From Methanosphaera sp. BMS (GTDB lineage Archaea > Methanobacteriota > Methanobacteria > Methanobacteriales > Methanobacteriaceae): a DNA stretch of 64,000 nucleotides. Under the pieces are notes generated by a model. The model did no database searches, was not told the DNA's origin, and was given only the letters and a program-made list of their open reading frames with translations. Positions 47,129 to 56,316 of this stretch are shown one piece after another. The stretch lies in contig NZ_CP014213.1 in the NCBI RefSeq assembly GCF_003268005.1, forward strand, positions 1,178,001-1,242,000, in the 5' to 3' direction. The position numbers and the translations under genes are program-made. Each line of letters opens with the position of its first letter. The first letter of the stretch is position 1.

Positions 47129-47674
47129 ATGATGATAATAATTACCGGAACGCCGGGATGTGGAAAGACGACCATTTCAAAGATACTGTCAAATAAAATA
47201 GATGCAAAACTCATAAGTATCAATTATCTGTTGGACAATTATAATCTAAACCTTGGTACTGATGAAGTGCGAGGATATAAAATAGTTGATGTGGATAGGA
47301 TGAATCCGATTGTTGATAAAATAAAGGAAGACAACACTGACAGGACCATCATCTTCGAGGGTCACCTTGCACAGGACTATCCAAATGCCGATAAAATAGT
47401 CGTTCTTAGATGTAATCCAACAGAACTTGAAAAACGATTAAACACGAGAGATTGGACAGATAAGAAAATCCATGAAAACATTGAAGCAGAAATACTTGGA
47501 ATATGTACCCAGGAAAGCTATGAAACATATGGAGATATTGTCCAGGAAGTGGATACAGGCACCAGGACACCAATGGAAGTGGCAGAAGTCATTGAAGATA
47601 TAATAAACGACAAAAAAGAATATCCGCTGGGTGAGATTGATTACCTTGAGCAATACTTCCACATGCTGAATTGA
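47129..47674 (+). CDS. Adenylate kinase-like P-loop protein (Fap7/hCINAP type)
   Basis: 181 residues. P-loop GTPGCGKTTISKIL at about 7-20, then DVDRMNPIVDKI, a Walker-B-like IIFEGHLAQDYPNADKIVVLRCNP and a short lid TRDWTDKKIHENIEAEILG. This is the archaeal Fap7/AK6 layout; such proteins bind ribosomal protein S11/uS11 and act in small-subunit maturation. The C-terminus ends in an acidic DIINDKKEYPLGEIDYLEQYF. GGGGAGTTTTGATACG precedes tandem ATGs. Confidence 0.85.
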   Translation: MMIIITGTPGCGKTTISKILSNKIDAKLISINYLLDNYNLNLGTDEVRGYKIVDVDRMNPIVDKIKEDNTDRTIIFEGHLAQDYPNADKIVVLRCNPTELEKRLNTRDWTDKKIHENIEAEILGICTQESYETYGDIVQEVDTGTRTPMEVAEVIEDIINDKKEYPLGEIDYLEQYFHMLN

Positions 47675-47790
47675 CCAAACAACATATCCCTGTGAATATA
47701 AACCCCACAATATGGCTTAATTATATACATTAAGCCAAAAAAACTGTTTTTTTAAAAAAATAATAAAAGAAGCAATATAGAAAAATCATC

Positions 47791-49275
47791 CTAATTGTCA
47801 TGTCTTATGTTAGAAATGGCAAATATCGGTAGAATTACCGGCCATATCCCTATTCTTCCAGCCCAAAAATCAAATATTAATACTAACTTGATAATCAATG
47901 GAAGTGATGAGTCAATGTATGATGGTGCAAGTCCTGTATTGCCCACTGATGCTGCAACAACTGAAACCGCCAGCTGTATATCCCGACAATGTATAAGCAC
48001 TATTGCCGTACTTACTATAAACAGCAAAACATACAGAAATATATAAATGTGTATGATGCTGATTGTTTCGGATGAAATCTGCCGGGATTGTCTGTCGTGG
48101 AAGACCCTTCTTTTGATTACCATATTTTTAGGCAGGAACATGCGCTGGACTTCCCAGATTATTGACTTGAACATTATTATTATGTTATATATCTTTATTC
48201 CACCTGCGGTTGAACATACACATCCTCCTATAAACATTAGCAAAACAAGTATGCTTGTACTAAAGGGTGTCCATAGGTTTATGTCGGTTGTTGAAAATCC
48301 CGTTGATGTCAATACGCTCGTTACCTGAAACAGGGAATGTCTCAGTACCATTATTATGTCATGATTATAGAATCCTTCAAAATACAGATTCAATGCTATT
48401 ACGATTGTGGCCACTATTATTATCGTGAAGAATACCCTCAATTCCACATCCTTTATAATATTGGACCAATCCCTCTTCATTAAGCGGTAGTGTATCAGAA
48501 AATTCGTTCCTCCCATAATCATCAAAAGCAATGTCACCAGTTGTATGAACGGATTGATGAAGTCATCAAGATTTGTCGGATTTACGGAAAATCCACCGGT
48601 ACCCAGTGCGGTGAATGAATAGCATACCGCGTCAAAGGGACTTAATCCCGTAAGAAGATATAATGTTATTCCGATGATTGTCAGTACAAGATATATTTTT
48701 ATGAAGTTTTTTGCATTGTGAACTATGTTCGGATTTATCTGCTCAGTTTTTCCTTCGGCCAGATATAACCTTTTCAAATTGGATATGGATGGACTTATCA
48801 CCAGAAGCAAGAAGATTATACCCAAACCGCCGAACCATTGCAGTGTGCTTCTCCATATGGCAATGGAGTATGGTAGCAATGAACTTTCATATAATGTAAA
48901 TCCGGTTGAGGTTATACCAGACATGCTTTCAAAGTATGCGTCAATGAAGGATAAATCCCCCGATATCAGAAAGGGCAATGCCGAAAAGAGTGTTGTTATT
49001 AACCATATTAGCATTACAAAAAATAGCGATGCCTTCAGGGACAGTTTCACATTCTTATCGTATTCGGTTTTATAGTACAATATTACTCCGACGATTATGG
49101 AAAGTAGTGCTGAGATTAGAAATGAATATAGGTATTTATCCGGATCATGAAATATCAGGGCATTTGCTATTGGAATTATCATGAACATACCCAATACCAT
49201 CAGTACGATTGCAAGATAATATGCTATGATATTATATTCATTTGCCTTAATAGTAACCGTATTAAATACTTTCAT
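47791..49275 (-). CDS. trkH: TrkH-type potassium uptake protein
   Basis: 494-residue K+ channel-like transporter with four repeated M1-P-M2 units. Selectivity-loop motifs are SMSGITSTGFTLYE, FTALGTGGFSVNP, VTSVLTSTGFSTTD and AASVGNTGLAP; the conserved FIGGCVCSTAGGIKIYNI is also present. The start at ATG 49275 is set by AAAAGGGGATACA directly before it; the upstream in-frame ATG at 49317 lacks a ribosome site. The regulatory TrkA partner is not in the window. Confidence 0.95.
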   Translation of the reverse strand: MKVFNTVTIKANEYNIIAYYLAIVLMVLGMFMIIPIANALIFHDPDKYLYSFLISALLSIIVGVILYYKTEYDKNVKLSLKASLFFVMLIWLITTLFSALPFLISGDLSFIDAYFESMSGITSTGFTLYESSLLPYSIAIWRSTLQWFGGLGIIFLLLVISPSISNLKRLYLAEGKTEQINPNIVHNAKNFIKIYLVLTIIGITLYLLTGLSPFDAVCYSFTALGTGGFSVNPTNLDDFINPFIQLVTLLLMIMGGTNFLIHYRLMKRDWSNIIKDVELRVFFTIIIVATIVIALNLYFEGFYNHDIIMVLRHSLFQVTSVLTSTGFSTTDINLWTPFSTSILVLLMFIGGCVCSTAGGIKIYNIIIMFKSIIWEVQRMFLPKNMVIKRRVFHDRQSRQISSETISIIHIYIFLYVLLFIVSTAIVLIHCRDIQLAVSVVAASVGNTGLAPSYIDSSLPLIIKLVLIFDFWAGRIGIWPVILPIFAISNIRHDN

Positions 49276-50003
49276 TGTATCCCCTTTTGAAAATAAAAAA
49301 GTAATATATAAAATCATTTTAATATTAGTTTTTATAGTTATATAAATTTAATTATAAAAATTACCATAATCTTTGTATAAAAAAATATGAATGTAATCTA
49401 TTACTTTTTATAAAATAAGATAACTTGAAAATCATAGATACAATAATCAACAAATCTTGGCCATATATTGTTATGATTAAAGATTTACTTGAATTTAATA
49501 AAAATAATTATTTTAAACAATTTTCTAATTTTTGTATTTTTGAAAAGAACAATTGGAATAGATATTTGATTTAAAGATTTTTGTATGATTTCATTGCCAT
49601 TCTGATGGAATATGCCGAATCATAAAATAGGATTATTCTTAATTGATATTAGAGTTGAAGAACATTTTTAATAAATTTCCGATAAAATACCCCCCGACTA
49701 TTATTATAATGATGGAGCATAATGACAAATCAGCCATAATGGAAATAAAAGAATATGACAGTAATTTGTGAAAGATTTCTTCCACATGAATCAGGTTATC
49801 GGCAATATCCAACCCACATTTATGGCAACTTTTTTAAGGAAAATTAGATTTTTTACATAACAAGCAACATAACATATTTAAGTAATGTAAAACATAAATT
49901 ATATTATTGTTCTTAAGTTACTATCTAGATTTTATGCTTGTCATAAAGTCATTCCTTGCACTTAAGAAGAATATTCTATACTTTTTTAGAGGATTAGATA
50001 TTT
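49276..50003. other. Long intergenic region before the translation operon
   Basis: About 730 AT-rich bases. No credible coding frame, tRNA or strong hairpin was found; one 20-codon frame near 49709 has no ribosome site. A TATA-like stretch near 49895-49910 is a candidate promoter for the downstream operon, and the T-rich 49845-49855 could end a transcript. Confidence 0.45.
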
Positions 50004-50321
50004 TTGAGTAGAAGAAAACGACCAAAATGGACAAATACTATCGCCTTAGAGCGTATGGAGATTTTATTTAATCTCGCCGAGAAGGAGTTTTCAAATCACC
50101 CGGAAAGATCTAATCGTTATGTTAAGTTAACTCGTAGTATCTCTACTAGATATAACATTACATTACCACATTATTGGCGAGGAAGATTTTGTAAAAAATG
50201 TAATTCATTCCTCAAACCTGGAGCTAACTTAAGAGTAAGACTTTCAGGTGATTGCATATCAAGAAAATGTCTTGAATGTGGACATACAACGAGAGTATTA
50301 TATACTCCTAAGCAAGATTAG
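50004..50321 (+). CDS. rnp4: Ribonuclease P protein component 4 (Rpp21/Rpr2)
   Basis: 105-residue zinc-ribbon subunit of archaeal RNase P, pairing with Rpp29 to help the catalytic RNA mature tRNA 5' ends. The two-helix N-terminus (ALERMEILFNLAEKEFSNHPERSNRYVKLTRSIS region) and the zinc ribbon CKKCNSFL...CLECGH are complete. TTG start after TTAGAGGATTAGATATT. First gene of the translation operon. Confidence 0.95.
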   Translation: MSRRKRPKWTNTIALERMEILFNLAEKEFSNHPERSNRYVKLTRSISTRYNITLPHYWRGRFCKKCNSFLKPGANLRVRLSGDCISRKCLECGHTTRVLYTPKQD

Positions 50322-50339
50322 GTATAAAAGAGTGATTAT

Positions 50340-50603
50340 ATGAGCAAAATCCAAAACAAAAAAGAAATAATGAGAAATTCACTAAACGCTGTTGAAATTA
50401 ATATTGGAAAAAACGGTATTAATGAAAGCGTATTTGAGGAAATCAGACGTCAGCTTAAAAATGGTGAAATCGTCAAGATACGATTTACTAGAAGTATCGC
50501 ATCCAATAAGGATGAATTTTTAGAAGAAATCGTTACAAATACGAAAAGCCAACTTGTTGATGTCAGGGGCAATGTAGCCGTATTATATAAACGTAAGAGA
50601 TGA
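50340..50603 (+). CDS. YhbY/CRM-domain RNA-binding protein
   Basis: 87 residues comprising one CRM domain, an IF3-C-like RNA-binding fold linked to large-subunit assembly in bacteria. Landmarks: the N-terminal NAVEINIGKNGINESVFEEIRRQL and the RFTRS variant of the GxxG loop region, then VDVRGNVAVLYKRK. GAGTGATTAT precedes the ATG. Standard neighbour of rnp4 and rps19e in Methanobacteriales-type gene orders. Confidence 0.92.
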   Translation: MSKIQNKKEIMRNSLNAVEINIGKNGINESVFEEIRRQLKNGEIVKIRFTRSIASNKDEFLEEIVTNTKSQLVDVRGNVAVLYKRKR

Positions 50604-50666
50604 ATCTCTAAAAGATTATAGTCTTTATTTGATAATATATTAATTTAATAGGAGGCAAATTAAACC

Positions 50667-51104
50667 ATGACAACAGCATTCGATGTACCTGCTGATAGTT
50701 TAATTAGCGCAGTAAGTAAAGAATTAAAAGAAAATGATAAAATTAACGAACCTTCATGGGCACAGTTTGTAAAAACCGGTGTACATAAAGAACGCAGACC
50801 GGAAAACCCAGATTGGTGGTATGTGAGAACTGCTGCATTACTAAGAAGAGTATATGTAGATGGTCCTGTAGGACTTAGCAGATTACAAACCAAATACGGT
50901 GGAAATAAAGATAGAGGAACCAACCCTGAAAAATTCAGAAAAGGTAGTGGATCTATAATTAGAACAGCTTTAAATCAATTAGAAGAAGCAGGATACGTAC
51001 AGAAAACCGAAGAAGGTAGATGTGTAACACCTGCAGGTCAATCTTACTTAGATAACAAAGCAACCGAATTAATTAAGGACATGCCTGAATTATCAAAATA
51101 CTAA
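50667..51104 (+). CDS. rps19e: 30S ribosomal protein S19e
   Basis: 145 residues, a winged-helix small-subunit protein found only in archaea and eukaryotes. [82 protein letters not shown] and [10 protein letters not shown] are textbook. TAGGAGGCAAATTAAACC precedes the ATG. Confidence 0.98.
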   Translation: MTTAFDVPADSLISAVSKELKENDKINEPSWAQFVKTGVHKERRPENPDWWYVRTAALLRRVYVDGPVGLSRLQTKYGGNKDRGTNPEKFRKGSGSIIRTALNQLEEAGYVQKTEEGRCVTPAGQSYLDNKATELIKDMPELSKY

Positions 51105-51135
51105 GTATTGAAATGTATATTGGAGTTGTATTATC

Positions 51136-51492
51136 ATGAGTGAACTTGATGATATTAGGCGTAGAAGAATGGAACAGTTAAGACAACAACAAATGCAAAT
51201 GCAACAACAACAAGGTATGGATTACCAGCAGATGCAGCAAGAAGAGCAAATGAGACAACAGTACGAAGAACAGAAAAAACAAGCCTTAAGACAAATATTA
51301 ACTCCCGAAGCACGTCAAAGACTAGCAAATCTTAGATTAACCAAACCGGAACATGTAAATGCATTGGAGATGCAGTTAATCCAACTGGCCGAAGCAAGAC
51401 AGATTCAGATTCCAGTTAGTGACGCTACCCTAAAGCAAATCTTAAGACAGATGACTGGTCAAAAACGTGAAATTCACATTACAAGAAAGTAA
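51136..51492 (+). CDS. PDCD5-family DNA-binding protein
   Basis: 118-residue member of the archaeal PDCD5/TFAR19 family. A Gln/Met-rich N-terminal helix (RRRMEQLRQQQMQMQQQQG, unusually long poly-Gln here) leads into the conserved three-helix core ILTPEARQRLANLRLTKPEHVNALEMQLIQLA and DATLKQILRQMTGQKREIHITRK. Function in archaea is uncertain; it regularly follows rps19e. Confidence 0.94.
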   Translation: MSELDDIRRRRMEQLRQQQMQMQQQQGMDYQQMQQEEQMRQQYEEQKKQALRQILTPEARQRLANLRLTKPEHVNALEMQLIQLAEARQIQIPVSDATLKQILRQMTGQKREIHITRK

Positions 51493-51513
51493 AAATAGAT
51501 TCTGTGTATTCTT

Positions 51514-52104
51514 ATGAAAGCAGCTATTACTTATAGTGGAGGAAAGGACAGTTCATTGATGGCCGTCATATTGGATCGTTTAGGCTATGAGGTGGAATTG
51601 ATAACCGTAAACTTTGGAGTATTCGATTCTACAAAACCGGCAACAGAGTCTGCTGCAAGTCTTGGCTTTAAGCACAAGGTATTGGAGCTTGATGAGCAGA
51701 TACTCTTTGATGCAGTGGATATGATTATCGAAGATAACTTTCCAAACAACGGCATTAACCATATTCATCATAGCGTTCTTGAAATACTTGCAGACAGTTA
51801 TGACATTATAGCTGACGGTACCAGACGTGAGGACAGAATTCCAAAGATGAAGTTTAACGAGATTCAAAGCCTGGAGGATAGGAAAAATATCCAATACATT
51901 AACCTAACAGGTATTGGCTATAAGACTATCAATGATGTGAGTGACAACCTGTTCATTTTACAGAAGGCTGAAAGTGACATCCATAACAGCAGTGATTATG
52001 AGATGGAAATAAGAGTCCTGTTAAACGAGAAAGGATATGACACCGATGAAATCTTTCCAAGACACATTCAATCAAGAGTTATAGGATGGAATAAAAATGA
52101 GTAA
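51514..52104 (+). CDS. PP-loop ATPase-like protein
   Basis: 196 residues with an N-terminal PP-loop [14 protein letters not shown] (about 7-20), a [21 protein letters not shown] strand and [13 protein letters not shown] near residue 105, as in the adenylating ATPases of the asparagine-synthase/ThiI superfamily. The adenylated substrate is unknown; tRNA or protein modification would suit its place among translation genes. Its last codons overlap the rpl39e start by 8 bases. Confidence 0.84.
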   Translation: MKAAITYSGGKDSSLMAVILDRLGYEVELITVNFGVFDSTKPATESAASLGFKHKVLELDEQILFDAVDMIIEDNFPNNGINHIHHSVLEILADSYDIIADGTRREDRIPKMKFNEIQSLEDRKNIQYINLTGIGYKTINDVSDNLFILQKAESDIHNSSDYEMEIRVLLNEKGYDTDEIFPRHIQSRVIGWNKNE

Positions 52105-52252
52105 AAATAAAAAATTACCTGAAAAAATTAGATTAGCTAAAAAAACCAAACAAAACAGAAGAGTTCCTATATTTGCAATGATGAAAACATCAAGAAAACT
52201 AAGAACTCATCCAAAAGCTAGACAATGGAGAAGAAGTAAAATTAAAGTATAA
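52097..52252 (+). CDS. rpl39e: 50S ribosomal protein L39e
   Basis: 51 residues: [20 protein letters not shown] start, [20 protein letters not shown] centre and an [10 protein letters not shown] end. This tiny, very basic protein lines the exit tunnel of archaeal and eukaryotic ribosomes. It overlaps the PP-loop gene end (ATGAGTAA) and precedes rpl31e, the usual order. Confidence 0.97.
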   Translation: MSKNKKLPEKIRLAKKTKQNRRVPIFAMMKTSRKLRTHPKARQWRRSKIKV

Positions 52253-52290
52253 TCTTAATTTTATATTTAAAGCTATTAGGAGTGTATATA

Positions 52291-52536
52291 ATGGAAAGAA
52301 TTTACACAATCCCATTAAGGGATGTTAAAAGAGTACCTAGAAACAAAAGGTCACCTAAAGCAATGAGATACATTCGTGAATTCATAGAAAAACATATGAA
52401 AGCTGAAGATGTAATCATTGACCAATCAGTTAACGAAAAAATATGGGAAAGAGGAATCGAAAAAATCCCATCAAAAATTAAAGTTAAAGCTGTTAAAGAA
52501 GATGAAACAGTGGAAGTAACATTAGTAGAAAACTAG
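52291..52536 (+). CDS. rpl31e: 50S ribosomal protein L31e
   Basis: 81 residues with the family's [20 protein letters not shown] opening, [13 protein letters not shown] helix and [17 protein letters not shown] segment. L31e lies by the exit of the peptide tunnel. The start is ATG 52291 because TTAGGAGTG lies 6 nt upstream; the frame extends to a GTG at 52282 that is part of that site. Confidence 0.97.
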   Translation: MERIYTIPLRDVKRVPRNKRSPKAMRYIREFIEKHMKAEDVIIDQSVNEKIWERGIEKIPSKIKVKAVKEDETVEVTLVEN

Positions 52537-52599
52537 ACATTTTTTTACTAATTTATGCTAACTATGAGATTATATATTACTTAAACAACCTTTATCATA

Positions 52600-52762
52600 T
52601 AATACGAGTTACTAAAGGCTTAAGTAGTAAATGTATACATGTAAATAAGAGAACTTAATCACCTCTCTGCTACTTAAATATAATTTAATTGTTTAAGAGA
52701 TGGGCAGTTGAATTATATTGTTACATTAATAATCAAATTAAATTCACAGATGGAGTGAAAAT
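52600..52762 (+). promoter_or_regulatory. Structured leader between rpl31e and eif6
   Basis: TTAAGTAG (52620-52627) pairs with CTACTTAA (52670-52677), while CTGC plus CTTAAA (52667-52678) can instead pair with TTTAAG plus GCAG (52692-52707); the two folds exclude each other. Between lies AATCACCTCT, like the 3' end of 16S rRNA, and downstream is the eif6 site GGAGTGA. An ATTATATATTA at about 52569 may also start transcription here. Function is speculative. Confidence 0.35.
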
Positions 52763-53431
52763 ATGATACAACGTTTTGACATAGATGGTAATCCTAACTT
52801 AGGAGTATCCATACTAGCAAAGGATAATGTTGCTATAGTTTCTCCAGGACTTCAAGATTCATATACCAAAAGTATTGAAGAAACACTTAAAGTACCAATT
52901 ATCAAAACACCAATCTGTGGTAGTAATCTAGCAGGAGCATTAATGGCTGGAAATTCAAACGGTCTAATTGTATCACCACATATCTTTTCACATGAATTAG
53001 ATATTATTCGTGAACATGATATTAATGTTGAAATAATGCCTGATAAATTAACTGCAATAGGAAATATTGTTGTGGCTAATGATAATGGAGCTATTGTACA
53101 TCCGGACTTATCAAAGGAATCAAGAAGGATTATCCGTAAGACACTGGAAGTAGAAGTCACAGAAGCTACCATAGCTGGTTTTGATATTGTGGGTTCAGCA
53201 ATAGCTGCTACTAACAGGGGTGCGTTAGTACACCCAGATGCAACGGATGAAGAATTGGAACTTGTTGAAGATGCACTTGGAGTGACTACTAAAATTGGTA
53301 CAGTTAACCGTGGAGTTAAACTCGTAGGAGCATGTATCATTGCAAATTCAAATGGAGTCATTGTAGGAAATAAAACTACAGGACCGGAACTAGCAAGGAT
53401 TGACCAAGTATTTAACTTATTTGAGGAATAA
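52763..53431 (+). CDS. eif6: Translation initiation factor 6 (aIF6)
   Basis: 222 residues forming the five-fold pentein ring that binds the 50S subunit and keeps subunits apart. The repeats can be followed as [46 protein letters not shown], ...[43 protein letters not shown] and [19 protein letters not shown] (each shorter than quoted in full here). GGAGTGAAAAT precedes the ATG. rplX follows 2 bases downstream. Confidence 0.97.
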   Translation: MIQRFDIDGNPNLGVSILAKDNVAIVSPGLQDSYTKSIEETLKVPIIKTPICGSNLAGALMAGNSNGLIVSPHIFSHELDIIREHDINVEIMPDKLTAIGNIVVANDNGAIVHPDLSKESRRIIRKTLEVEVTEATIAGFDIVGSAIAATNRGALVHPDATDEELELVEDALGVTTKIGTVNRGVKLVGACIIANSNGVIVGNKTTGPELARIDQVFNLFEE

Positions 53432-53433
53432 TT

Positions 53434-53658
53434 ATGATAACTAAAATCTTTAGAGTAAAAGGAAAATTATTAGATATTGATAAAACAAAACCATTTACAA
53501 GAGAACTTAAAGGTATTACAGAAGACGATGTTAAAGAAAAATTATACTCCGACTTCGGAAGTAAACAACGTCTTAATAGGGATAAAATAATTTTTGATGA
53601 AATTATTGAAATTAGTGCTGATGAAGTTACAGATCCTGTTGTAAAAGATTTATTATAA
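53434..53658 (+). CDS. rplX: 50S ribosomal protein LX (L18a/L20e)
   Basis: 74 residues: KIFRVKGKLLDIDKTKPFTRE start, GITEDDVKEKLYSDFGSK centre and the IIEISADEVTDPVVKDLL end, as in archaeal LX. It starts 2 bases after the eif6 stop, so translation is coupled. Confidence 0.95.
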   Translation: MITKIFRVKGKLLDIDKTKPFTRELKGITEDDVKEKLYSDFGSKQRLNRDKIIFDEIIEISADEVTDPVVKDLL

Positions 53659-53683
53659 AAGCTGTCAGTAGGAGTGTATCATT

Positions 53684-54103
53684 ATGGATGATAGACAAAG
53701 ATTAGAACAGATGGTCACAGAATTAAATCAACTACAGCAGCAGGGTGAAACAATTGCTCAGCAAATTGAACAGTTAAACGTTTCACTCAAAGATATTCAA
53801 ACAGCCGAAGAAGCCGTTAAGGGTATCGAAGGTGCGGTGGGTAAGGAAACCCTTATACCAATCGGTGCCGGATGCTTTATTACCGCAGAACTTAAATCAG
53901 AAGATGTGCTTGTTGGCGTGGGTGCTGATGTTGCAATAAAAAAATCACGTGAAGAAACTGTTGAAACACTATCCAAGGACAAGGAAGAAGTTCAAAAACT
54001 AATCTCTTCATTGACCGAACAGTTACAGAAAATCAACGATTACATTGCACAGAAAAGACCTGAAGCAGAAAGATTAATGCAGCAAGAACAACACGTACAT
54101 TAA
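53684..54103 (+). CDS. pfdA: Prefoldin subunit alpha
   Basis: 139 residues. Two long coiled-coil helices (about 5-40 and 95-135) flank a beta-hairpin core containing LIPIGAGCFITAELKSEDVLVGVGADVAIKK, the standard prefoldin alpha plan. It hands unfolded proteins to the thermosome. GTAGGAGTGTATCATT precedes the ATG. In related genomes ftsY follows; here accessory DNA intervenes. Confidence 0.96.
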   Translation: MDDRQRLEQMVTELNQLQQQGETIAQQIEQLNVSLKDIQTAEEAVKGIEGAVGKETLIPIGAGCFITAELKSEDVLVGVGADVAIKKSREETVETLSKDKEEVQKLISSLTEQLQKINDYIAQKRPEAERLMQQEQHVH

Positions 54104-54129
54104 TCTTCTTTTTTAACCTTCTTTTTTTA
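54104..54129 (+). terminator. Double T-tract after pfdA
   Basis: TCTTCTTTTTT and AACCTTCTTTTTTT directly follow pfdA and would end the translation operon. Confidence 0.5.
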
Positions 54130-54287
54130 CTATTTTTGTATTGATTAGTATTTTTTTCCATATTTATTAGAAAGCTGTTCCAATTATTTTTTTTAATATG
54201 TTCAAATGGGTGTCATGAAAATAATAATATATACTTATTTAAAATGATAACTAATCATATATAATAAATTAAACTCCTAAAGAATAA

Positions 54288-55196
54288 ATAACCTCCATCT
54301 TTAAAATCACAATATCCTCCCCAGATAAAGCCATAATAAACAAGAACACACCTATAACAATCACTCTAAAAGATGAAAACAACCAAACATTAGCAAATCA
54401 GGAAATACTATTAACAATAAATAATGAACCCCAAACAATCACAACAAACGAACAAGGAACATACACCTATAATTATACACCAACAGAAATTGGAGACATA
54501 ACAATCACAGCCAAATTCAATCAAACAAATGAATACACCGAATCAGAAAATACCATAACTATTACAGTAATAGAAACAAAATTAACAGTAGCCCCTATCA
54601 ATTCACAAGTAGGCCAAAAAATTAACATAACCGCAAGAATTCTTGCAAATGATGAAACATACACATCAATCAATTCAGGAAAAATAATCTTCAAAGTAAA
54701 CGGAAAAACCCTGAAAGATGCTGACGGTAAAGTCATATATGCCAAAGTAGTAAACGGTGTTGCCACCATAGAAAACTATGAAGTACCAAACAACTGGGCT
54801 AAAGAAGACAATACAATTGAAGCAGTATATTCAGGATCAACACAATGCGACAAACTAACAAGCGAAAAAGTAAACATAACAGTAGAAAAAGCAACACCAA
54901 CACTCACCACGGCTGACATCACAGCTCAAGCCGGTGAAACAATCACACTCACAGCAACAATAACAGATGGTAACAATGCAATCAACACGGGTAAAGTAGT
55001 ATTCAAGATAAACGGTAAAACAGTCAAAGACACTAACGGCAAAGTAATCTACGCCAAAGTCACAAACAACCAAGTAAACTTCACATACACACTACCAAGT
55101 GACATGAAGTCTAAGGAGTACAACCTGACAGCTACCTTCATCAGTAGCGACTATGATAAACTTGAAGATGTTAAGACATTAACAGTAACCGTATAA
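54288..55196 (+). pseudogene. 5'-truncated adhesin-like protein (Ig-like repeats)
   Basis: A frame of 302 codons is open from just after TAA 54285 to TAA 55194 with no ATG, GTG or TTG near its beginning; the first in-frame ATG is about 35 codons before the end. The translation has an ITLKDENNQTLANQEI Ig-like module followed by two copies of a longer module with FKVNGKTLKDADGKVIYAKV / FKINGKTVKDTNGKVIYAKV and a YS/S.Y ending. This is the repeat type of surface adhesin-like proteins in Methanosphaera. Signal peptide and N-terminus are absent, so it is most likely a decayed 3' fragment or silent cassette. Confidence 0.8.
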
Positions 55197-55209
55197 CCAC
55201 CCCCATTAA

Positions 55210-55254
55210 ATGAGAGAATATAAATATAACTCTCATATAACCACCATTTTTTTT
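55210..55254 (+). terminator. Hairpin terminator after adhesin-like remnant 1
   Basis: ATGAGAG and CTCTCAT form a 7-base-pair stem around a 13-base loop, followed by ACCACCA and eight T. An analogous hairpin follows remnant 2. Confidence 0.6.
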
Positions 55255-55500
55255 CCAATCATAATATTTCAACACCCCCAAATCAGTTATATGGACATAT
55301 TAGCCCGACAAAGCATGTAATTTTTGATTTGAATTATAATATTCAAAGTATTTAAATAATATTCCAAAGGATTATTCTAGCTTAATATTAAAATGAAGAA
55401 TAATGATTAGGATATTTCTAAATTCAAGTATCGAATAGAAATACAGAGATACCTGAAGAAGCATTTGAGGAAAAACCCACGTATAATTATAAAAAAAAAT

Positions 55501-55560
55501 TGTATAAAAAATATACAACTACAAAAGTATATAAAGAAGTATTGTATATAAAATATACAT
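55501..55560 (+). promoter_or_regulatory. TATA box between two identical palindromic operators
   Basis: TGTATA-N5-TATACA occurs at 55501-55517 and again at 55543-55559. Their centres are 42 bases apart, four helical turns, so both face the same side of the DNA. The TATA box AGTATATAAAG (55526-55536) lies exactly between, and the downstream copy covers the expected transcript start. The wHTH gene begins 12 bases after it, with AGGTGAT between, so repression by its own product is the natural reading. Confidence 0.7.
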
Positions 55561-55571
55561 AGGTGATAGTA

Positions 55572-56021
55572 ATGTTAAATGAAATACTTGGAGATTACCC
55601 CCAAATTAAAGTATTGGATTACCTACTGACAAATCCTTTCGCAGAATTAAGTAAATTACAACTTGCAGTCGGAGCAGAAATTTCCAGAATCACATTAAAT
55701 AAATTTATTGATGACATGATAGATAAACAGTTGATTATAAAGTGTTCAAACTCAAAATATAAATTAAACATAGAATCACCGATTATTATAAAATTAAATA
55801 TGATACTGGATGAATTAAATAAAATCGCAATAACAGAAGCAATGAAGTACGCTGATGAACCATATGATGAACTAAGTGATGAAGAATTAGACATGATATG
55901 TGATGAAAATGCACCCGACGTGGACTTATACAAGTTGGAAAAAGAAATAATGAATACAGAAAATTACAATATCCTCATCGAAGACAATAAGGAAAAATAT
56001 CTACTGACAATAGAACGATAA
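55572..56021 (+). CDS. Winged-helix DNA-binding protein (probable autoregulator)
   Basis: 149 residues. Residues about 1-65 form a winged helix: a first helix QIKVLDYLLTNPFAELS, KLQLAVGAEISRITLNKFIDDMIDK as helix-turn-helix, and a wing LIIKCSNSKYKLN. The rest is an acidic helical tail (ADEPYDELSDEELDMICDE) likely for dimerisation or partner binding. The start is ATG 55572 because AGGTGATAGTA precedes it; GTG 55563 lies within that site. It leads a three-gene cassette and has paired palindromes at its promoter. Confidence 0.8.
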   Translation: MLNEILGDYPQIKVLDYLLTNPFAELSKLQLAVGAEISRITLNKFIDDMIDKQLIIKCSNSKYKLNIESPIIIKLNMILDELNKIAITEAMKYADEPYDELSDEELDMICDENAPDVDLYKLEKEIMNTENYNILIEDNKEKYLLTIER

Positions 56022-56046
56022 TCCAAAAAATAATGAGGCGTTAATT

Positions 56047-56289
56047 ATGGAAAATGAAAATATACCCGTAAGCAATATTACAATTAACCCCCAATCTGAA
56101 ATTATCCACACATCATCAGTAGGTGTAGGTGGAGATTCAGAGGAAATAAGAATATTATTATTCAACAAAAGAATAATATCCCAAGAAAACAAAATCGAAA
56201 TCACCACCGAATCCAATACACAAATAGTAATGAATAAAAAAACAGCACTCCAATTGAAAGAACTGCTGGAAAATTATCTAGAAGAATAA
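56047..56289 (+). CDS. Small protein, weakly DUF3467-like
   Basis: 80 residues: a variable start, GGDSEEIRILLFNKRIISQEN strand pair, then ITTESNTQIVMNKKTALQLKELLENYLEE. The 'IVM...A..LK.LLE.YL' ending recalls DUF3467 proteins, but the match is short and I would not assign it firmly. GAGGCGTTAATT precedes the ATG. It lies 25 bases after the wHTH gene and 27 before the next one, so the three are one transcript. Confidence 0.68.
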   Translation: MENENIPVSNITINPQSEIIHTSSVGVGGDSEEIRILLFNKRIISQENKIEITTESNTQIVMNKKTALQLKELLENYLEE

Positions 56290-56316
56290 GAAAAAGAATA
56301 TTTTATGGTGATTACA

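Noticed and set aside
49709-49771. 20-codon frame starting ATGATGGAGCAT
   Set aside because: Very short, no ribosome site, no neighbour relation; likely chance.
54288-55196. Adhesin-like frame as an intact gene using a rare start codon
   Set aside because: No start-like codon with a ribosome site lies near the beginning, and a signal peptide is absent.
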